Source of the DNA: Mesonia oceanica
Lineage (GTDB): Bacteria; Bacteroidota; Bacteroidia; Flavobacteriales; Flavobacteriaceae
NCBI RefSeq assembly: GCF_902499555.1
Contig: NZ_CABVMM010000001.1
Coordinates: 1-64,000 of the forward strand
Reading direction: 5' to 3'
DNA length: 64,000 nt
The notes under the pieces are model-generated. The model did not search any database. It had not been told where the DNA came from and saw only the letters and a program-made list of their open reading frames with translations. Both the position numbers and the translations under genes were made by a program. Below are positions 28,289 through 37,095 of this stretch, one piece after another; the stretch's first letter is position 1, and each line of letters begins with the position of its first letter.

Positions 28289-29050
28289 CTATCGCTTCAC
28301 CAAAAAGTGTGGATTCAGCAAATTCTCTTTATTATATCTTAATGGTTGATCGTCTTCCATATTGATTACTTCTAACTCTAAACCTTTTAAAACAGCATGC
28401 GCTGCAGCGGTATCCCACTCCATAGTTGGGGCAAAACGCGGGTAAATATCGGCTTCGCTATCAGCAATCAACATAAATTTTAAGGAGCTTCCCATCGATA
28501 CGGTTTGCGCATTATCAAACTTCTTGATATAATTAGCTGTCTCGTCGTTTAAATGAGATCTGGAGGCAACTATTCTCACTACATCTGTTTCGTTCTTTAT
28601 AAGCTCTAATTTGTGCTGTGGATCCATATTCTCTCCCATAAAAGCCCCTATGTTTTTTCCTCCAAAATAAAGCTTGTCTAAAACAGGTGCGTAAACCACC
28701 CCTAAAATAGGCTCATTTTTATGAATTAAAGCGATGTTTACGGTAAATTCTCCATTTTGTTTAATGAACTCTTTGGTACCGTCTAAAGGATCGACCATCC
28801 AAAAATATTCCCAATCTTTACGCTCTCCGTAAGGGATATCTCTTCCTTCTTCCGATAAAATTGGAAACTCGGTATGTTCTTTTAATTTCTTGACAATCAC
28901 TTCATGGGCTAATCGATCTGCTTTAGTTAATGGGCTATCGTCCCCTTTTTTTTCCACATCAAAATCATCAGAATTATAAACTTCTAAGATTTCTATTCCT
29001 GCATCCCTTGCTGCATCTATTATTGTTGGTAGATATTCTTTTAATTCCAT
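28289..29050 (-). CDS. cysQ: 3'(2'),5'-bisphosphate nucleotidase
   Basis: CysQ removes the 3'-phosphate from PAP (and PAPS), recycling the by-product of sulfotransferases to AMP. It belongs to the Mg-dependent, lithium-sensitive inositol-phosphatase superfamily. ILSEEG (about 64-69), the metal-binding DPLDGTKEF (88-96) and WDTAAAHAVL near the C-terminus are present. The length of 253 residues is normal. It is the last gene of the cysC-cysD-cysN-cysQ group, and its presence with a sulfotransferase fits active sulfation. Confidence 0.95.
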   Translation of the reverse strand: MELKEYLPTIIDAARDAGIEILEVYNSDDFDVEKKGDDSPLTKADRLAHEVIVKKLKEHTEFPILSEEGRDIPYGERKDWEYFWMVDPLDGTKEFIKQNGEFTVNIALIHKNEPILGVVYAPVLDKLYFGGKNIGAFMGENMDPQHKLELIKNETDVVRIVASRSHLNDETANYIKKFDNAQTVSMGSSLKFMLIADSEADIYPRFAPTMEWDTAAAHAVLKGLELEVINMEDDQPLRYNKENLLNPHFLVKR

Positions 29051-29063
29051 AGCTTTTTTTGTT

Positions 29064-30320
29064 TTATAAAATCATTCCGGCAGCCACTGTTTCATTAGTG
29101 CTTTCATCAATTAAAATAATGCTTCCGGTATTTCTGTTTTCTCTGTAATCATCAGTCATTAACGGCTTGGTGGTTCGTAATTTCACGCGGCTGATATCAT
29201 TCATTTTTAATGACTTATCTTCAGTATTTCTAGTATACGTATTGATATCAATTTTATACACTACTTCTTTTATCATCGCTCTTTGCTCATTAGAAGTATG
29301 CATAATCGTGTATTTTGCCCTTGGCTTAGCCTCATCTGTATTCAACCAACAGAGCATCGCATCTATATCTTGTTTAGGCTCAGGTTGATTATTGGTTTTA
29401 ACAATCATATCACCTCGGCTAATATCGATATCATCTTCCAAAGTAATAGCTACCGACATCGGTGCAAAAGCTTCTTCTAAATCTCCATCTTCTGTGTGAA
29501 TGCCTTTTATGGTTGAAGTAAAGCCTGAAGGTAAAATAGTCACCTCATCTTTAGGTCTAAAGATTCCGCTAGCTACTCTTCCTGCATACCCTCTAAAATC
29601 TATAAATCCTTCACGTTGTGGTCGTAATACAGTTTGTACTGGGAAACGGGCATCTATTTTATTAATATCACTACTAATATGAAGGGTTTCCAGTTCGTAT
29701 AATAACGGAGAACCTTGATACCATTTCATATTTTCTGAACGATTCACTACATTATCTCCTAACAATGCACTAATAGGGATATAGCGGACATCTTTAATCA
29801 ACAATTTTGAGGAAAACTCTTCAAATTGACTTACAATATCATTATATACTTCTTCTGAATAATCAATCAAATCCATTTTGTTAATGCAAACAATAATATG
29901 CGGAATTTGAAGTAAAGAAGCGATAAAAGTGTGACGCTTTGTTTGCTCGATTACCCCATGACGTGCATCGATTAAAATAATGGCCGCATTTGCGGTGGAA
30001 GCTCCCGTTACCATATTTCTGGTATATTGAATATGGCCCGGAGTGTCTGCAATAATAAATTTACGTTTGGGAGTCGTAAAATAACGATACGCTACATCAA
30101 TAGTAATCCCTTGCTCCCGCTCGTCTTTTAAACCATCAGTAAACATGGCCAAATCTACGCCTTCGTGACCTTTTTTCTTACTAGAATTTTCTACTGCTTC
30201 GATCTGATCTTCAAAAATTGATTTCGAATCGTATAAAAGTCGACCGATTAAGGTACTTTTCCCATCATCTACACTTCCGGCAGTAGTAAATCTTAGTAAT
30301 TGGTTTTTATCTATTTGCAT
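29064..30320 (-). CDS. cysN: Sulfate adenylyltransferase, GTPase subunit
   Basis: CysN is the EF-Tu-like GTPase that drives ATP sulfurylase, coupling GTP hydrolysis to making adenylyl sulfate (APS). GSVDDGKS (15-22), DTPGH and NKMD are the G-protein motifs, followed by beta-barrel domains. At 418 residues it lacks the fused APS kinase domain seen in NodQ-type proteins, and a separate kinase gene is close by. A 142-base gap separates it from cysD. This is longer than other spacers in the group and carries a run of nine T, but I see no clear promoter there. Confidence 0.96.
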   Translation of the reverse strand: MQIDKNQLLRFTTAGSVDDGKSTLIGRLLYDSKSIFEDQIEAVENSSKKKGHEGVDLAMFTDGLKDEREQGITIDVAYRYFTTPKRKFIIADTPGHIQYTRNMVTGASTANAAIILIDARHGVIEQTKRHTFIASLLQIPHIIVCINKMDLIDYSEEVYNDIVSQFEEFSSKLLIKDVRYIPISALLGDNVVNRSENMKWYQGSPLLYELETLHISSDINKIDARFPVQTVLRPQREGFIDFRGYAGRVASGIFRPKDEVTILPSGFTSTIKGIHTEDGDLEEAFAPMSVAITLEDDIDISRGDMIVKTNNQPEPKQDIDAMLCWLNTDEAKPRAKYTIMHTSNEQRAMIKEVVYKIDINTYTRNTEDKSLKMNDISRVKLRTTKPLMTDDYRENRNTGSIILIDESTNETVAAGMIL

Positions 30321-30462
30321 TGGTTTAAAATTTTAAGCTTACCAATTTTGCAATTAGTTCGAATTTATAATTTCTCTAAAAGCTATTGGTAAACAGATGT
30401 TTTTTTTTGAAAAACTTTATCAATTAATCATAATATATTCACAAAAGGAAAAAGGTGATTTT

Positions 30463-31368
30463 CTAGAAATAACCTTCTCTTTTTCTATCTTCCATTGCGG
30501 TTTCAGAACGTTTATCGTCAGAACGGTTACCTCGCTCGGTTTGGCGCATGGTCGAAACTTCTAAAGCTACTTTTTCTAAGGTATCGGCATCGCTTTCAAT
30601 TCCACCGGTAATCGTAATATCTCCTAACGTTCTAAATCTTATTTTCTTAGTAACGATTTCTTCGTGCTCTTCTAGCTTTAAAAATTCGGAATTCGGAATC
30701 CAAGAACCATTTCTTTTGACTACTTCTCGTTCGTGTGCTAAATACAAGGAAGGAATTTCAATATTCTCTCGCTTAATGTAGTTCCACACATCCATCTCCG
30801 TCCAATTACTAATTGGAAATGCTCTAAAATGCTCTCCTTCAAAATGCTTTCCATTTAACAAATTCCAAAGTTCCGGACGTTGGTTCTTAGGATCCCATTG
30901 TCCAAAATCGTCACGGTGAGAAAAGAAACGCTCTTTTGCTCTTGCTTTTTCTTCATCTCGACGCCCACCGCCAATGGCACAATCTACTTTGTTTTCTTCT
31001 ATAGCATCTAAAAGTGTAGTTATTTGTAATGCGTTACGGGTAGCGTTTTTTCCTTTTTCTTCTTGCACACGCCCTTTATCTATAGATTCTTGTACCGAAC
31101 CTACGATTAGTCTTGCTCCTAGACTTTCAATTAAATCATCCCTAAATTGAATAGTTTCAGGGAAATTATGTCCGGTATCTACGTGCATTAAAGCAAATGG
31201 AACTTTACACGGGTAAAAAGCCTTCTTTGCCAAGTGGGTTACTAAAATGGAATCTTTCCCTCCGGAAAAAAGGATGACCGGATTTTGAAATTGAGCATAA
31301 ACTTCTCGCAATATATAGATTGCTTCCGATTCTAATTCGTCTAAATAATTTAAATAGTATTTACTCAT
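30463..31368 (-). CDS. cysD: Sulfate adenylyltransferase, catalytic subunit
   Basis: CysD is the ATP pyrophosphatase-type subunit that makes APS from ATP and sulfate with CysN. VILFSGGKDS (31-40) is the PP-loop, and DTGHNFPET, GGRRDEEKARAKER and FPISNWTEMDVW are family signatures. The protein is full length at 301 residues and has the usual C-terminal RGNRSDDKRSE...KREGYF end. It overlaps the upstream kinase gene by eight bases, indicating coupled translation. Confidence 0.97.
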   Translation of the reverse strand: MSKYYLNYLDELESEAIYILREVYAQFQNPVILFSGGKDSILVTHLAKKAFYPCKVPFALMHVDTGHNFPETIQFRDDLIESLGARLIVGSVQESIDKGRVQEEKGKNATRNALQITTLLDAIEENKVDCAIGGGRRDEEKARAKERFFSHRDDFGQWDPKNQRPELWNLLNGKHFEGEHFRAFPISNWTEMDVWNYIKRENIEIPSLYLAHEREVVKRNGSWIPNSEFLKLEEHEEIVTKKIRFRTLGDITITGGIESDADTLEKVALEVSTMRQTERGNRSDDKRSETAMEDRKREGYF

Positions 31369-31966
31369 GACTTGGCAATTCTAATTTTGTTTTAATTTGA
31401 TCCATAATAATTTGAATGGATTCTGCTATTGTTTGTTTTTCAGAATTTACAACTACATCAGGATTTTTAGGCTCTTCGTAAGGAGCACTAATTCCTGTAA
31501 AATTCTTGATTTCTCCATCTCTGGCTTTTTGATAAAGTCCCTTTACATCACGCTTTTCACAAGCTTCTACACTTGCTTTTACGTAAATTTCAATAAAGTT
31601 ATCTTCTCCTACAATTTGCTTAATATTTTCTCGGTCTTTTTGTAATGGAGAAATGAAAGCCGCTAAGGTAACAACTCCTGCATCAATAAACAATTTTGCG
31701 GTTTCCGCAATTCTTCTCAGATTTTCTTTTCTTCCCTCTGGAGTAAAGTCTAAATCGGTATTCAAACCTCTTCTAATGTTGTCTCCATCCAACACATAAG
31801 TTCTTAAGCCATGCTCGTGTAAAGCTACTTCTACCTGATTGGCTAAAGTAGATTTACCTGAACCTGAAAGCCCTGTAAACCAAATTAATAAACTGTTATG
31901 TTTATTTTGTTGACGTCGCTCGTTTACTGTAATATTATAATTTTGCTGAATAACATTTTTATTCAT
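31361..31966 (-). CDS. cysC: Adenylyl-sulfate kinase
   Basis: CysC phosphorylates APS at the 3' position to give PAPS, the sulfate donor. FTGLSGSGKST (30-40) is the Walker A loop. VLDGDNIRRGLN, FTPEGRKENLRRIAE and AFISPLQKDRE contact APS, and GLYQKARDGEIKNFTGISAPYEEP is the lid region. The length of 201 residues is that of a stand-alone kinase. With no PAPS reductase in the window, PAPS made here most likely feeds sulfation rather than sulfide production, although other genes elsewhere could use it. Confidence 0.97.
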   Translation of the reverse strand: MNKNVIQQNYNITVNERRQQNKHNSLLIWFTGLSGSGKSTLANQVEVALHEHGLRTYVLDGDNIRRGLNTDLDFTPEGRKENLRRIAETAKLFIDAGVVTLAAFISPLQKDRENIKQIVGEDNFIEIYVKASVEACEKRDVKGLYQKARDGEIKNFTGISAPYEEPKNPDVVVNSEKQTIAESIQIIMDQIKTKLELPSHE

Positions 31967-31998
31967 TTTTTATATTTTTTTGAAGGTTCTACTTCTTC

Positions 31999-32430
31999 TT
32001 AATACGTAATTCCAAAATTGGTTTTGTACCATAAACGTTCGTGTAAGTAGTATAAAATCATTTTAGTTATTACTTCGGTAACTCCAATTTTTAAACCTAT
32101 ATAAGGATCCCCAGAGATTAACCAGCCTAGAAGAGTCGTATCTAAGGTTCCTATAATTCGCCAAGTAATAGTTTTGGCAATATGTCTTTTTCTACTGTTT
32201 AAAAGTTCTTTTTTCTTGTTAAGATCTGCCTTTGCCCAAACACGTTCGTGAAAGTAATACAGCACCGGTTTGGTGACTAACTCAGCAGTACCTAACATCA
32301 TTCCGGTTTCAGAATTATCAATAACAGAGCCTAGTAAAATAGTATCTAACGTACCCAAAGTTCGCCAGGTGATTGCTTTAGCAATATGACGCTTCTGTGC
32401 TATTTTTACCTTTCTGTTTCTCCCTTCCAT
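31999..32430 (-). CDS. Tandem DUF2061 membrane protein
   Basis: This 143-residue protein consists of two copies of the DUF2061 module, at about 13-69 and 80-138. Each begins KRHIAK-ITWR--GTLDT and ends in a YY-HER-W signature. Each module should form one or two short membrane hairpins. The true start is the ATG at 32430, since the open frame extends only to a TTG one codon earlier. DUF2061 genes commonly sit with cysC/cysD/cysN, as here, and a role in sulfate handling is suspected but unproven. A transport function is inference only. Confidence 0.8.
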   Translation of the reverse strand: MEGRNRKVKIAQKRHIAKAITWRTLGTLDTILLGSVIDNSETGMMLGTAELVTKPVLYYFHERVWAKADLNKKKELLNSRKRHIAKTITWRIIGTLDTTLLGWLISGDPYIGLKIGVTEVITKMILYYLHERLWYKTNFGITY

Positions 32431-32447
32431 CAATCTCGATCAAAGAA

Positions 32448-33656
32448 CTACTTACGAATTCCGCAGAAATCTAATACTACTTTCTCTTCTGAAATTTCTA
32501 AATCTTTGAACTCTTTATGCGCCACAAGGAATACCACAATATCGGCTTTTTCTGCAGCCTCTTGATAATCGGTAAGTTTAAAAACTTGATGGCTTTTTAC
32601 ATTCGGTTCAACAATATAGTAATCTTCATCTTGGGCATCTTGCAATACTTTTTGCACGATATACTTTGCCGGTGATTCACGTAAATCATCTATATTGGGT
32701 TTAAATGCCAAGCCCATTAAGGCAATGGCCGGTTTTCTTCCATGTTTTAATTGAAATTCATGCTTCCCTTTTTTAATCTGCTCTGCACACCAAAAGCTCT
32801 TATAATTATTGATTTCACGTGCCTTACCTATGATTTGTGATTCCATTGGAAACTCTGAAGTAATAAAATAGGGATCTACGGCAATACAATGACCGCCAAC
32901 GCCACAACCGGGTTGTAAAATGTTTACACGTGGATGCTTATTGGCTAGTTTTATTAATTCCCATACGTTAATATCAGCTTTATCACAGATTAGGGAAAGT
33001 TCATTGGCAAAAGCTATTTGAACATCCCGAGAAGAGTTTTCGGTAAGCTTGCACATCTCTGCCGTTCGGGCATTCGTGGCGTGCAATTCACCTTTTACAA
33101 AATCTTTATAGAATGCGATTGCTTTTTGTGTCGAGGCTTCATCTACTCCGCCAATCACTCGGTCGTTATGCACCAGTTCGTGCATCACATTACCTGGTAA
33201 GACGCGCTCCGGACAATAGGCAATGTGAATTTTATTTTCTAATTCAGGCCTTTTCGAATAAATATAATTGCGCATTTTTTCGGTAGTCCCTACTGGTGAA
33301 GTTGACTCAATAATATATAAATCACCTTCTTTTAAATGCGGGATAATTTCTTTGGTAGCCGCTTCCACATAAGATATATCAGGCTCGTGGTTCCCTTTAA
33401 AGGGTGTTGGTACCACCACTAAATAGGTTGATGCCGCTTTTATTTTTGTTCCTGCTTTTAAGTAACCTTTTTCCACCGCTTGAGCTACTGCATCTTCCAA
33501 ATCAGGCTCTATAATATGTATTTTCCCTTGGTTAATGGTTTCAACTACTTCTGGATTAATATCTACTCCAAATACTTCAATGCCATTACTGGCTATCAAT
33601 GCGGAAGTGGGCAACCCTATATATCCTAAACCTACGGTGGTTACTTTTGGTATCAT
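32448..33656 (-). CDS. wecC: UDP-N-acetyl-D-mannosamine dehydrogenase
   Basis: This nucleotide-sugar dehydrogenase oxidises UDP-ManNAc to UDP-ManNAcA with NAD+. VGLGYIGLPTSALIAS binds NAD, ESTSPVGTTEKMR and YCPERVLPGN are typical of the WecC branch, and PGCGVGGHCIAVDPYF holds the catalytic Cys. The length of 402 residues is normal. It follows wecB directly, the gene for the enzyme making its substrate. A TANNTTTG-like box (33681-33688 on the minus strand) lies in the 45-base gap, so it may also have its own promoter. Confidence 0.92.
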   Translation of the reverse strand: MIPKVTTVGLGYIGLPTSALIASNGIEVFGVDINPEVVETINQGKIHIIEPDLEDAVAQAVEKGYLKAGTKIKAASTYLVVVPTPFKGNHEPDISYVEAATKEIIPHLKEGDLYIIESTSPVGTTEKMRNYIYSKRPELENKIHIAYCPERVLPGNVMHELVHNDRVIGGVDEASTQKAIAFYKDFVKGELHATNARTAEMCKLTENSSRDVQIAFANELSLICDKADINVWELIKLANKHPRVNILQPGCGVGGHCIAVDPYFITSEFPMESQIIGKAREINNYKSFWCAEQIKKGKHEFQLKHGRKPAIALMGLAFKPNIDDLRESPAKYIVQKVLQDAQDEDYYIVEPNVKSHQVFKLTDYQEAAEKADIVVFLVAHKEFKDLEISEEKVVLDFCGIRK

Positions 33657-33701
33657 ACATTTATTTGATTAAGCAATCTGCAAAAATACGATTTTCAACA
33701 A

Positions 33702-34829
33702 CTACGCCTTAGCCTTCATAAAAGAAATTATGCGTTCACTCGCTTTACCATCACCATAAGGATTGTGTAGTCTACTCAAACTTTGATAATAGCTTTTATC
33801 GTCTACTAATTTCTGAGTTTCTGTAATTATTTTTTCTGTATTTGTTCCTACCAAAATTACGGTTCCTGCTTTTACTGCTTCAGGACGTTCAGTAATTTCT
33901 CGCATTACCAATACTGGTTTCCCCAAACTTGGCGCTTCTTCCTGAACTCCGCCACTATCGGTAATAATGAGATAAGATTTCTCCATCAACCAAACAAAAG
34001 CCGGGTAATTAAGCGGAGCTATAAGCTTTATATTTTCCACTTTTGAAAGTAAATCGTAGACCGGTTTTTGCACATTTGGGTTTAAATGTACCGGATATAC
34101 CAATTGGCAGTCTGGATTCTTCTCTGCAATTTCTTTTAAGGCCTTGCAAATATTAATAAAACCTTCGCCGTGATTCTCTCGACGGTGGCCCGTCACCAAT
34201 ATTATTTTCTTTGAAATATCAACTTCTTTCTGAACACTTTCAATTTCTGTATCTGAATAGTTTTGCTGCTGAAGTTTATCTACACTAAATAACAAGGCGT
34301 CGATTACTGTATTACCGGTAACCTTGATATTTTCTTCTAAAATGGCTTCGTTGAGCAAATTCTCTCTTGATCTATCTGTCGGCGAAAAATGATAATCTGC
34401 CAACCTCCCGGCAATCGATCTATTAATTTCTTCCGGAAAAGGAGCTCGTTTATTAAAGGTGCGTAAGCCTGCTTCTACGTGGCAAACCTCAGCTCCACTA
34501 TAAAAAGCAGCTAAAGCAGCAGCCATTGTCGTAGAGGTATCACCATGAACATATACATAATCGGGCTGAAAGCTTTCCAGCACCGGCTTCATATTTTCAA
34601 TAATCCCAGCGGTTAACGAATAAAGATTTTGGTTGGGCTTCATTAAGTCCAGATCGTAATCGGGCGTAATCTCAAAAAAATCCAGTACCTGATCGAGCAT
34701 TTCCCTGTGCTGAGCAGTAATACAGACCTTGGTTTCAAAAGCATCTTGATGATCCTCAAAAGCCTTCACCAAAGGAGCCATCTTTATAGCTTCAGGACGG
34801 GTGCCAAATACAATCAGGTTTTTCTTCAT
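33702..34829 (-). CDS. wecB: UDP-N-acetylglucosamine 2-epimerase (non-hydrolysing)
   Basis: WecB interconverts UDP-GlcNAc and UDP-ManNAc. The N-terminal VFGTRPEAIKMAPLV, VHGDTSTTMAAALAAFY, HVEAGLRTFNKRAPFPEE, TGHRRENHGEGF and DSGGVQEEAPSLGKPVLVMRE are all diagnostic of the non-hydrolysing family. It is full length at 375 residues. The ATG directly abuts the stop of rfbD, and wecC follows, so the locus can make UDP-ManNAcA, a donor that fits the WecG-type transferase at 15132. Confidence 0.96.
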   Translation of the reverse strand: MKKNLIVFGTRPEAIKMAPLVKAFEDHQDAFETKVCITAQHREMLDQVLDFFEITPDYDLDLMKPNQNLYSLTAGIIENMKPVLESFQPDYVYVHGDTSTTMAAALAAFYSGAEVCHVEAGLRTFNKRAPFPEEINRSIAGRLADYHFSPTDRSRENLLNEAILEENIKVTGNTVIDALLFSVDKLQQQNYSDTEIESVQKEVDISKKIILVTGHRRENHGEGFINICKALKEIAEKNPDCQLVYPVHLNPNVQKPVYDLLSKVENIKLIAPLNYPAFVWLMEKSYLIITDSGGVQEEAPSLGKPVLVMREITERPEAVKAGTVILVGTNTEKIITETQKLVDDKSYYQSLSRLHNPYGDGKASERIISFMKAKA

Positions 34830-35681
34830 TTAAATACTTTTTTGTAATTCTGCTAAACTCTCTTGCCAAGTAGGAATCTTAAACCCTAAATCATTCTTCA
34901 TTTTTTTTTTTGATAAAATGCTGTTTGAAGGACGTTTAGCTTGAGTTTTATATTCATTAGAGGCTATTAATTCAACCTTATCTAAATGGGTAGCATTAGT
35001 AAATATGCTTTTAGCAAAATCATACCAAGTAGCTTGCCCCTCATTACTGAAATGATAAATACCGTAGGCTGTTTTTTCTTTTGAAATAATCTGAAGCACT
35101 CCCTCTGCTAAATCGTTCGCATTGGTAGGTGTTCCTTTTTGTTCGGTAGTTATTTTTAAGACACAATTTTCTTCATTTGCTTTTCGAAGCATCGTATTGA
35201 AGAAATTATGTCCAAATTCTGAATATAACCAAGAGGTACGTAAAATAAAATATTCTGCTAAAGTTTGCTGAATATATTCTTCGCCTTTTAATTTGGACGC
35301 TCCGTAAACATTAATGGGATTTACTTTATCTTCTTCCACATAAGCCGAAGGTTTCTCTCCGTCAAAAACATAATCGGTACTAATATGAATGAGTTTCACT
35401 CCATTAGAAGAACATGCTTCGGCAATATTTTTTGCACCTTTAGCATTCACTAAAAAGGCTTTCTCTTTTTCTATTTCGGCTTTTTCAACATTGGTGTACG
35501 CCGCACAATTAATACACCACTCGTAATTTCCATCTTTAAAAATTTCATTTACTTTTTCTGAATTGGTAATATCTAATTCAGCAGAAGAAAAAAATTGCAG
35601 TTTTAATTCTGGAAACTTAGCAGATTGCTTTTTAAGACACTGTCCTAACTGTCCGTTTGCTCCGGTAACTAGGGTTTTCAT
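34830..35681 (-). CDS. rfbD: dTDP-4-dehydrorhamnose reductase
   Basis: RfbD reduces dTDP-4-keto-L-rhamnose to dTDP-L-rhamnose with NAD(P)H, the last step of this pathway. VTGANGQLGQCLKK (about 4-17) binds the nucleotide, STDYVFDGEKPSAYVEED and YGASKLKGE (YxxxK) are the active-site motifs, and LRTSWLY follows. The length of 283 residues is normal. A run of eleven A on the coding strand (34901-34911) lies about 25 codons before the end. Slippage there would change the C-terminus. Confidence 0.96.
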   Translation of the reverse strand: MKTLVTGANGQLGQCLKKQSAKFPELKLQFFSSAELDITNSEKVNEIFKDGNYEWCINCAAYTNVEKAEIEKEKAFLVNAKGAKNIAEACSSNGVKLIHISTDYVFDGEKPSAYVEEDKVNPINVYGASKLKGEEYIQQTLAEYFILRTSWLYSEFGHNFFNTMLRKANEENCVLKITTEQKGTPTNANDLAEGVLQIISKEKTAYGIYHFSNEGQATWYDFAKSIFTNATHLDKVELIASNEYKTQAKRPSNSILSKKKMKNDLGFKIPTWQESLAELQKSI

Positions 35682-36226
35682 GAGTTGGTAAATTCTTTAA
35701 AGCTTGGCAACTCTTTATCTTTTTCTGAAAGGATTAATTGTTCTTTTGGAAGATGCCAATCAATGTCTAATTGCTCGTCATTATAAATAATTCCCGCTTC
35801 AGATTCTTTGTTATAATAATTATCACATTTATAAGCGAAAATTGTTTCCTCTGAGAGGGTGATAAATGCATGGCCAAAACCTCTGGGTATAAATAATTGG
35901 AAATTGTTTTGTTCGTTTAAAATAACGCTAAAAGTTTCTCCAAAGGTATCTGAATCTTCCCGAAGATCTACCACGACATCCATCACTTCTCCTTTAACGA
36001 CACGCACTAATTTTGCTTGCGCATGTTCTCCTGTTTGTAAATGAAAGCCTCTTAAGGTTCCTTTTTTAGAAATAGACTGATTATCCTGAACAAAATTTAC
36101 TTGTAAACCGGTTTCTTTCTGGAAAGTTTCTTCATTAAAGCTTTCAAAAAAAGTTCCCCGATTATCCTCAAAAATTCGAGGTTTTATAATTAAGCAGTCT
36201 TTTAAAGGTGTTTTTTTTATCTGCAT
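35678..36226 (-). CDS. rfbC: dTDP-4-dehydrorhamnose 3,5-epimerase
   Basis: RfbC inverts C3 and C5 of dTDP-4-keto-6-deoxyglucose to give the L-rhamno form. It is a cupin: ENRGTFFESF, VNFVQDNQSISKKGTLRGFHLQ with the catalytic His, VVDLRED and FIPRGFGHAFITLSEE are present. The open frame runs ten codons further upstream to a GTG, but the ATG at 36226 lies one base after the rfbA stop and gives the usual start MQIKKTPLKD and about 182 residues. It overlaps rfbD by four bases. Confidence 0.95.
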   Translation of the reverse strand: MQIKKTPLKDCLIIKPRIFEDNRGTFFESFNEETFQKETGLQVNFVQDNQSISKKGTLRGFHLQTGEHAQAKLVRVVKGEVMDVVVDLREDSDTFGETFSVILNEQNNFQLFIPRGFGHAFITLSEETIFAYKCDNYYNKESEAGIIYNDEQLDIDWHLPKEQLILSEKDKELPSFKEFTNS

Positions 36227-36227
36227 C

Positions 36228-37079
36228 TTAGTATTGTAAATTTTTAGCGTAACCACTTTTTAAAAGTGATTTTACTTGCTTTTTCATTTCTTCTTTGGTG
36301 ATGTAACCCATTTTATAAGCTACTTCTTCTATAGCACCTACTTTTAAGCCTTGACGTTCTTCAATGGCTTCTACAAAATTAGATGCTTGCATTAACGACT
36401 TAAAAGTGCCTGTGTCTAACCAAGCTGTTCCTTTATCGAGAATGCTTACGCTTAATTTTCCTTTTGTAAGGTAAGCGTTATTCACATCGGTGATTTCTAA
36501 TTCTCCGCGATCACTGGGCTTTATATTTTTAGCGATTTCAACTACTTCATTATCGTAAAAATAAATACCGGGAACGGCATACCTGGATTTAGGCTTTTTT
36601 GGTTTTTCTTCAATAGAAATGGCTTTACCGTTTTCATCAAACTCTACCACTCCATAGCGTTCAGGATCATGAACGTGATAAGCATAAATAACTCCTCCAT
36701 CAGGATCATTATTGCTTTGCAAAAGTTCGTCCAATCCCGATCCGTAAAAAATATTATCTCCTAAAATTAGAGCTACTTTATCATCACCAATAAAATCTTC
36801 TCCAATAATAAAGGCTTCTGCCAAACCATTTGGGTTTTCTTGAATAGCATATTGAAAATTACAGCCTAAATTTTTACCATTCCCCAATAATTGTTCAAAA
36901 AGGGGTAAATCTTTAGCCGTAGAAATAATAAGAATATCTTTAATTCCTGCTGACATTAAGGTTGAAAGCGGATAATAAATCATAGGTTTATCATACACCG
37001 GCATGAGTTGTTTACTTACCGCAATAGTAAGCGGATGTAACCTTGTACCTGAACCTCCTGCGAGAATGATACCTTTCAT
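36228..37079 (-). CDS. rfbA: Glucose-1-phosphate thymidylyltransferase
   Basis: RfbA makes dTDP-glucose from dTTP and glucose-1-phosphate, the entry to dTDP-rhamnose. [18 protein letters not shown] is the nucleotide-binding signature, [28 protein letters not shown] and [19 protein letters not shown] follow, and [16 protein letters not shown] ends the core. The length of 283 residues is normal. It is the second of four rfb genes in the order B, A, C, D. Confidence 0.97.
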   Translation of the reverse strand: MKGIILAGGSGTRLHPLTIAVSKQLMPVYDKPMIYYPLSTLMSAGIKDILIISTAKDLPLFEQLLGNGKNLGCNFQYAIQENPNGLAEAFIIGEDFIGDDKVALILGDNIFYGSGLDELLQSNNDPDGGVIYAYHVHDPERYGVVEFDENGKAISIEEKPKKPKSRYAVPGIYFYDNEVVEIAKNIKPSDRGELEITDVNNAYLTKGKLSVSILDKGTAWLDTGTFKSLMQASNFVEAIEERQGLKVGAIEEVAYKMGYITKEEMKKQVKSLLKSGYAKNLQY

Positions 37080-37095
37080 AACAATTCTGTTTGGG

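Noticed and set aside
28289..31966. cys genes as an assimilatory sulfate reduction operon
   Set aside because: No cysH, cysI or cysJ is present here, and cysQ plus sulfotransferase fit sulfation better. Reduction genes elsewhere cannot be excluded.
32921..32936. CACGTG-centred sequence in wecC as a third parS site
   Set aside because: Only the central hexamer matches; the flanks (GTTTA and GATGC) do not fit TGTTN and NAACA, and it lies in conserved coding sequence.
36227..36256. Upstream GTG start for rfbC
   Set aside because: It lies inside rfbA, and the ATG at 36226 gives the normal family N-terminus.
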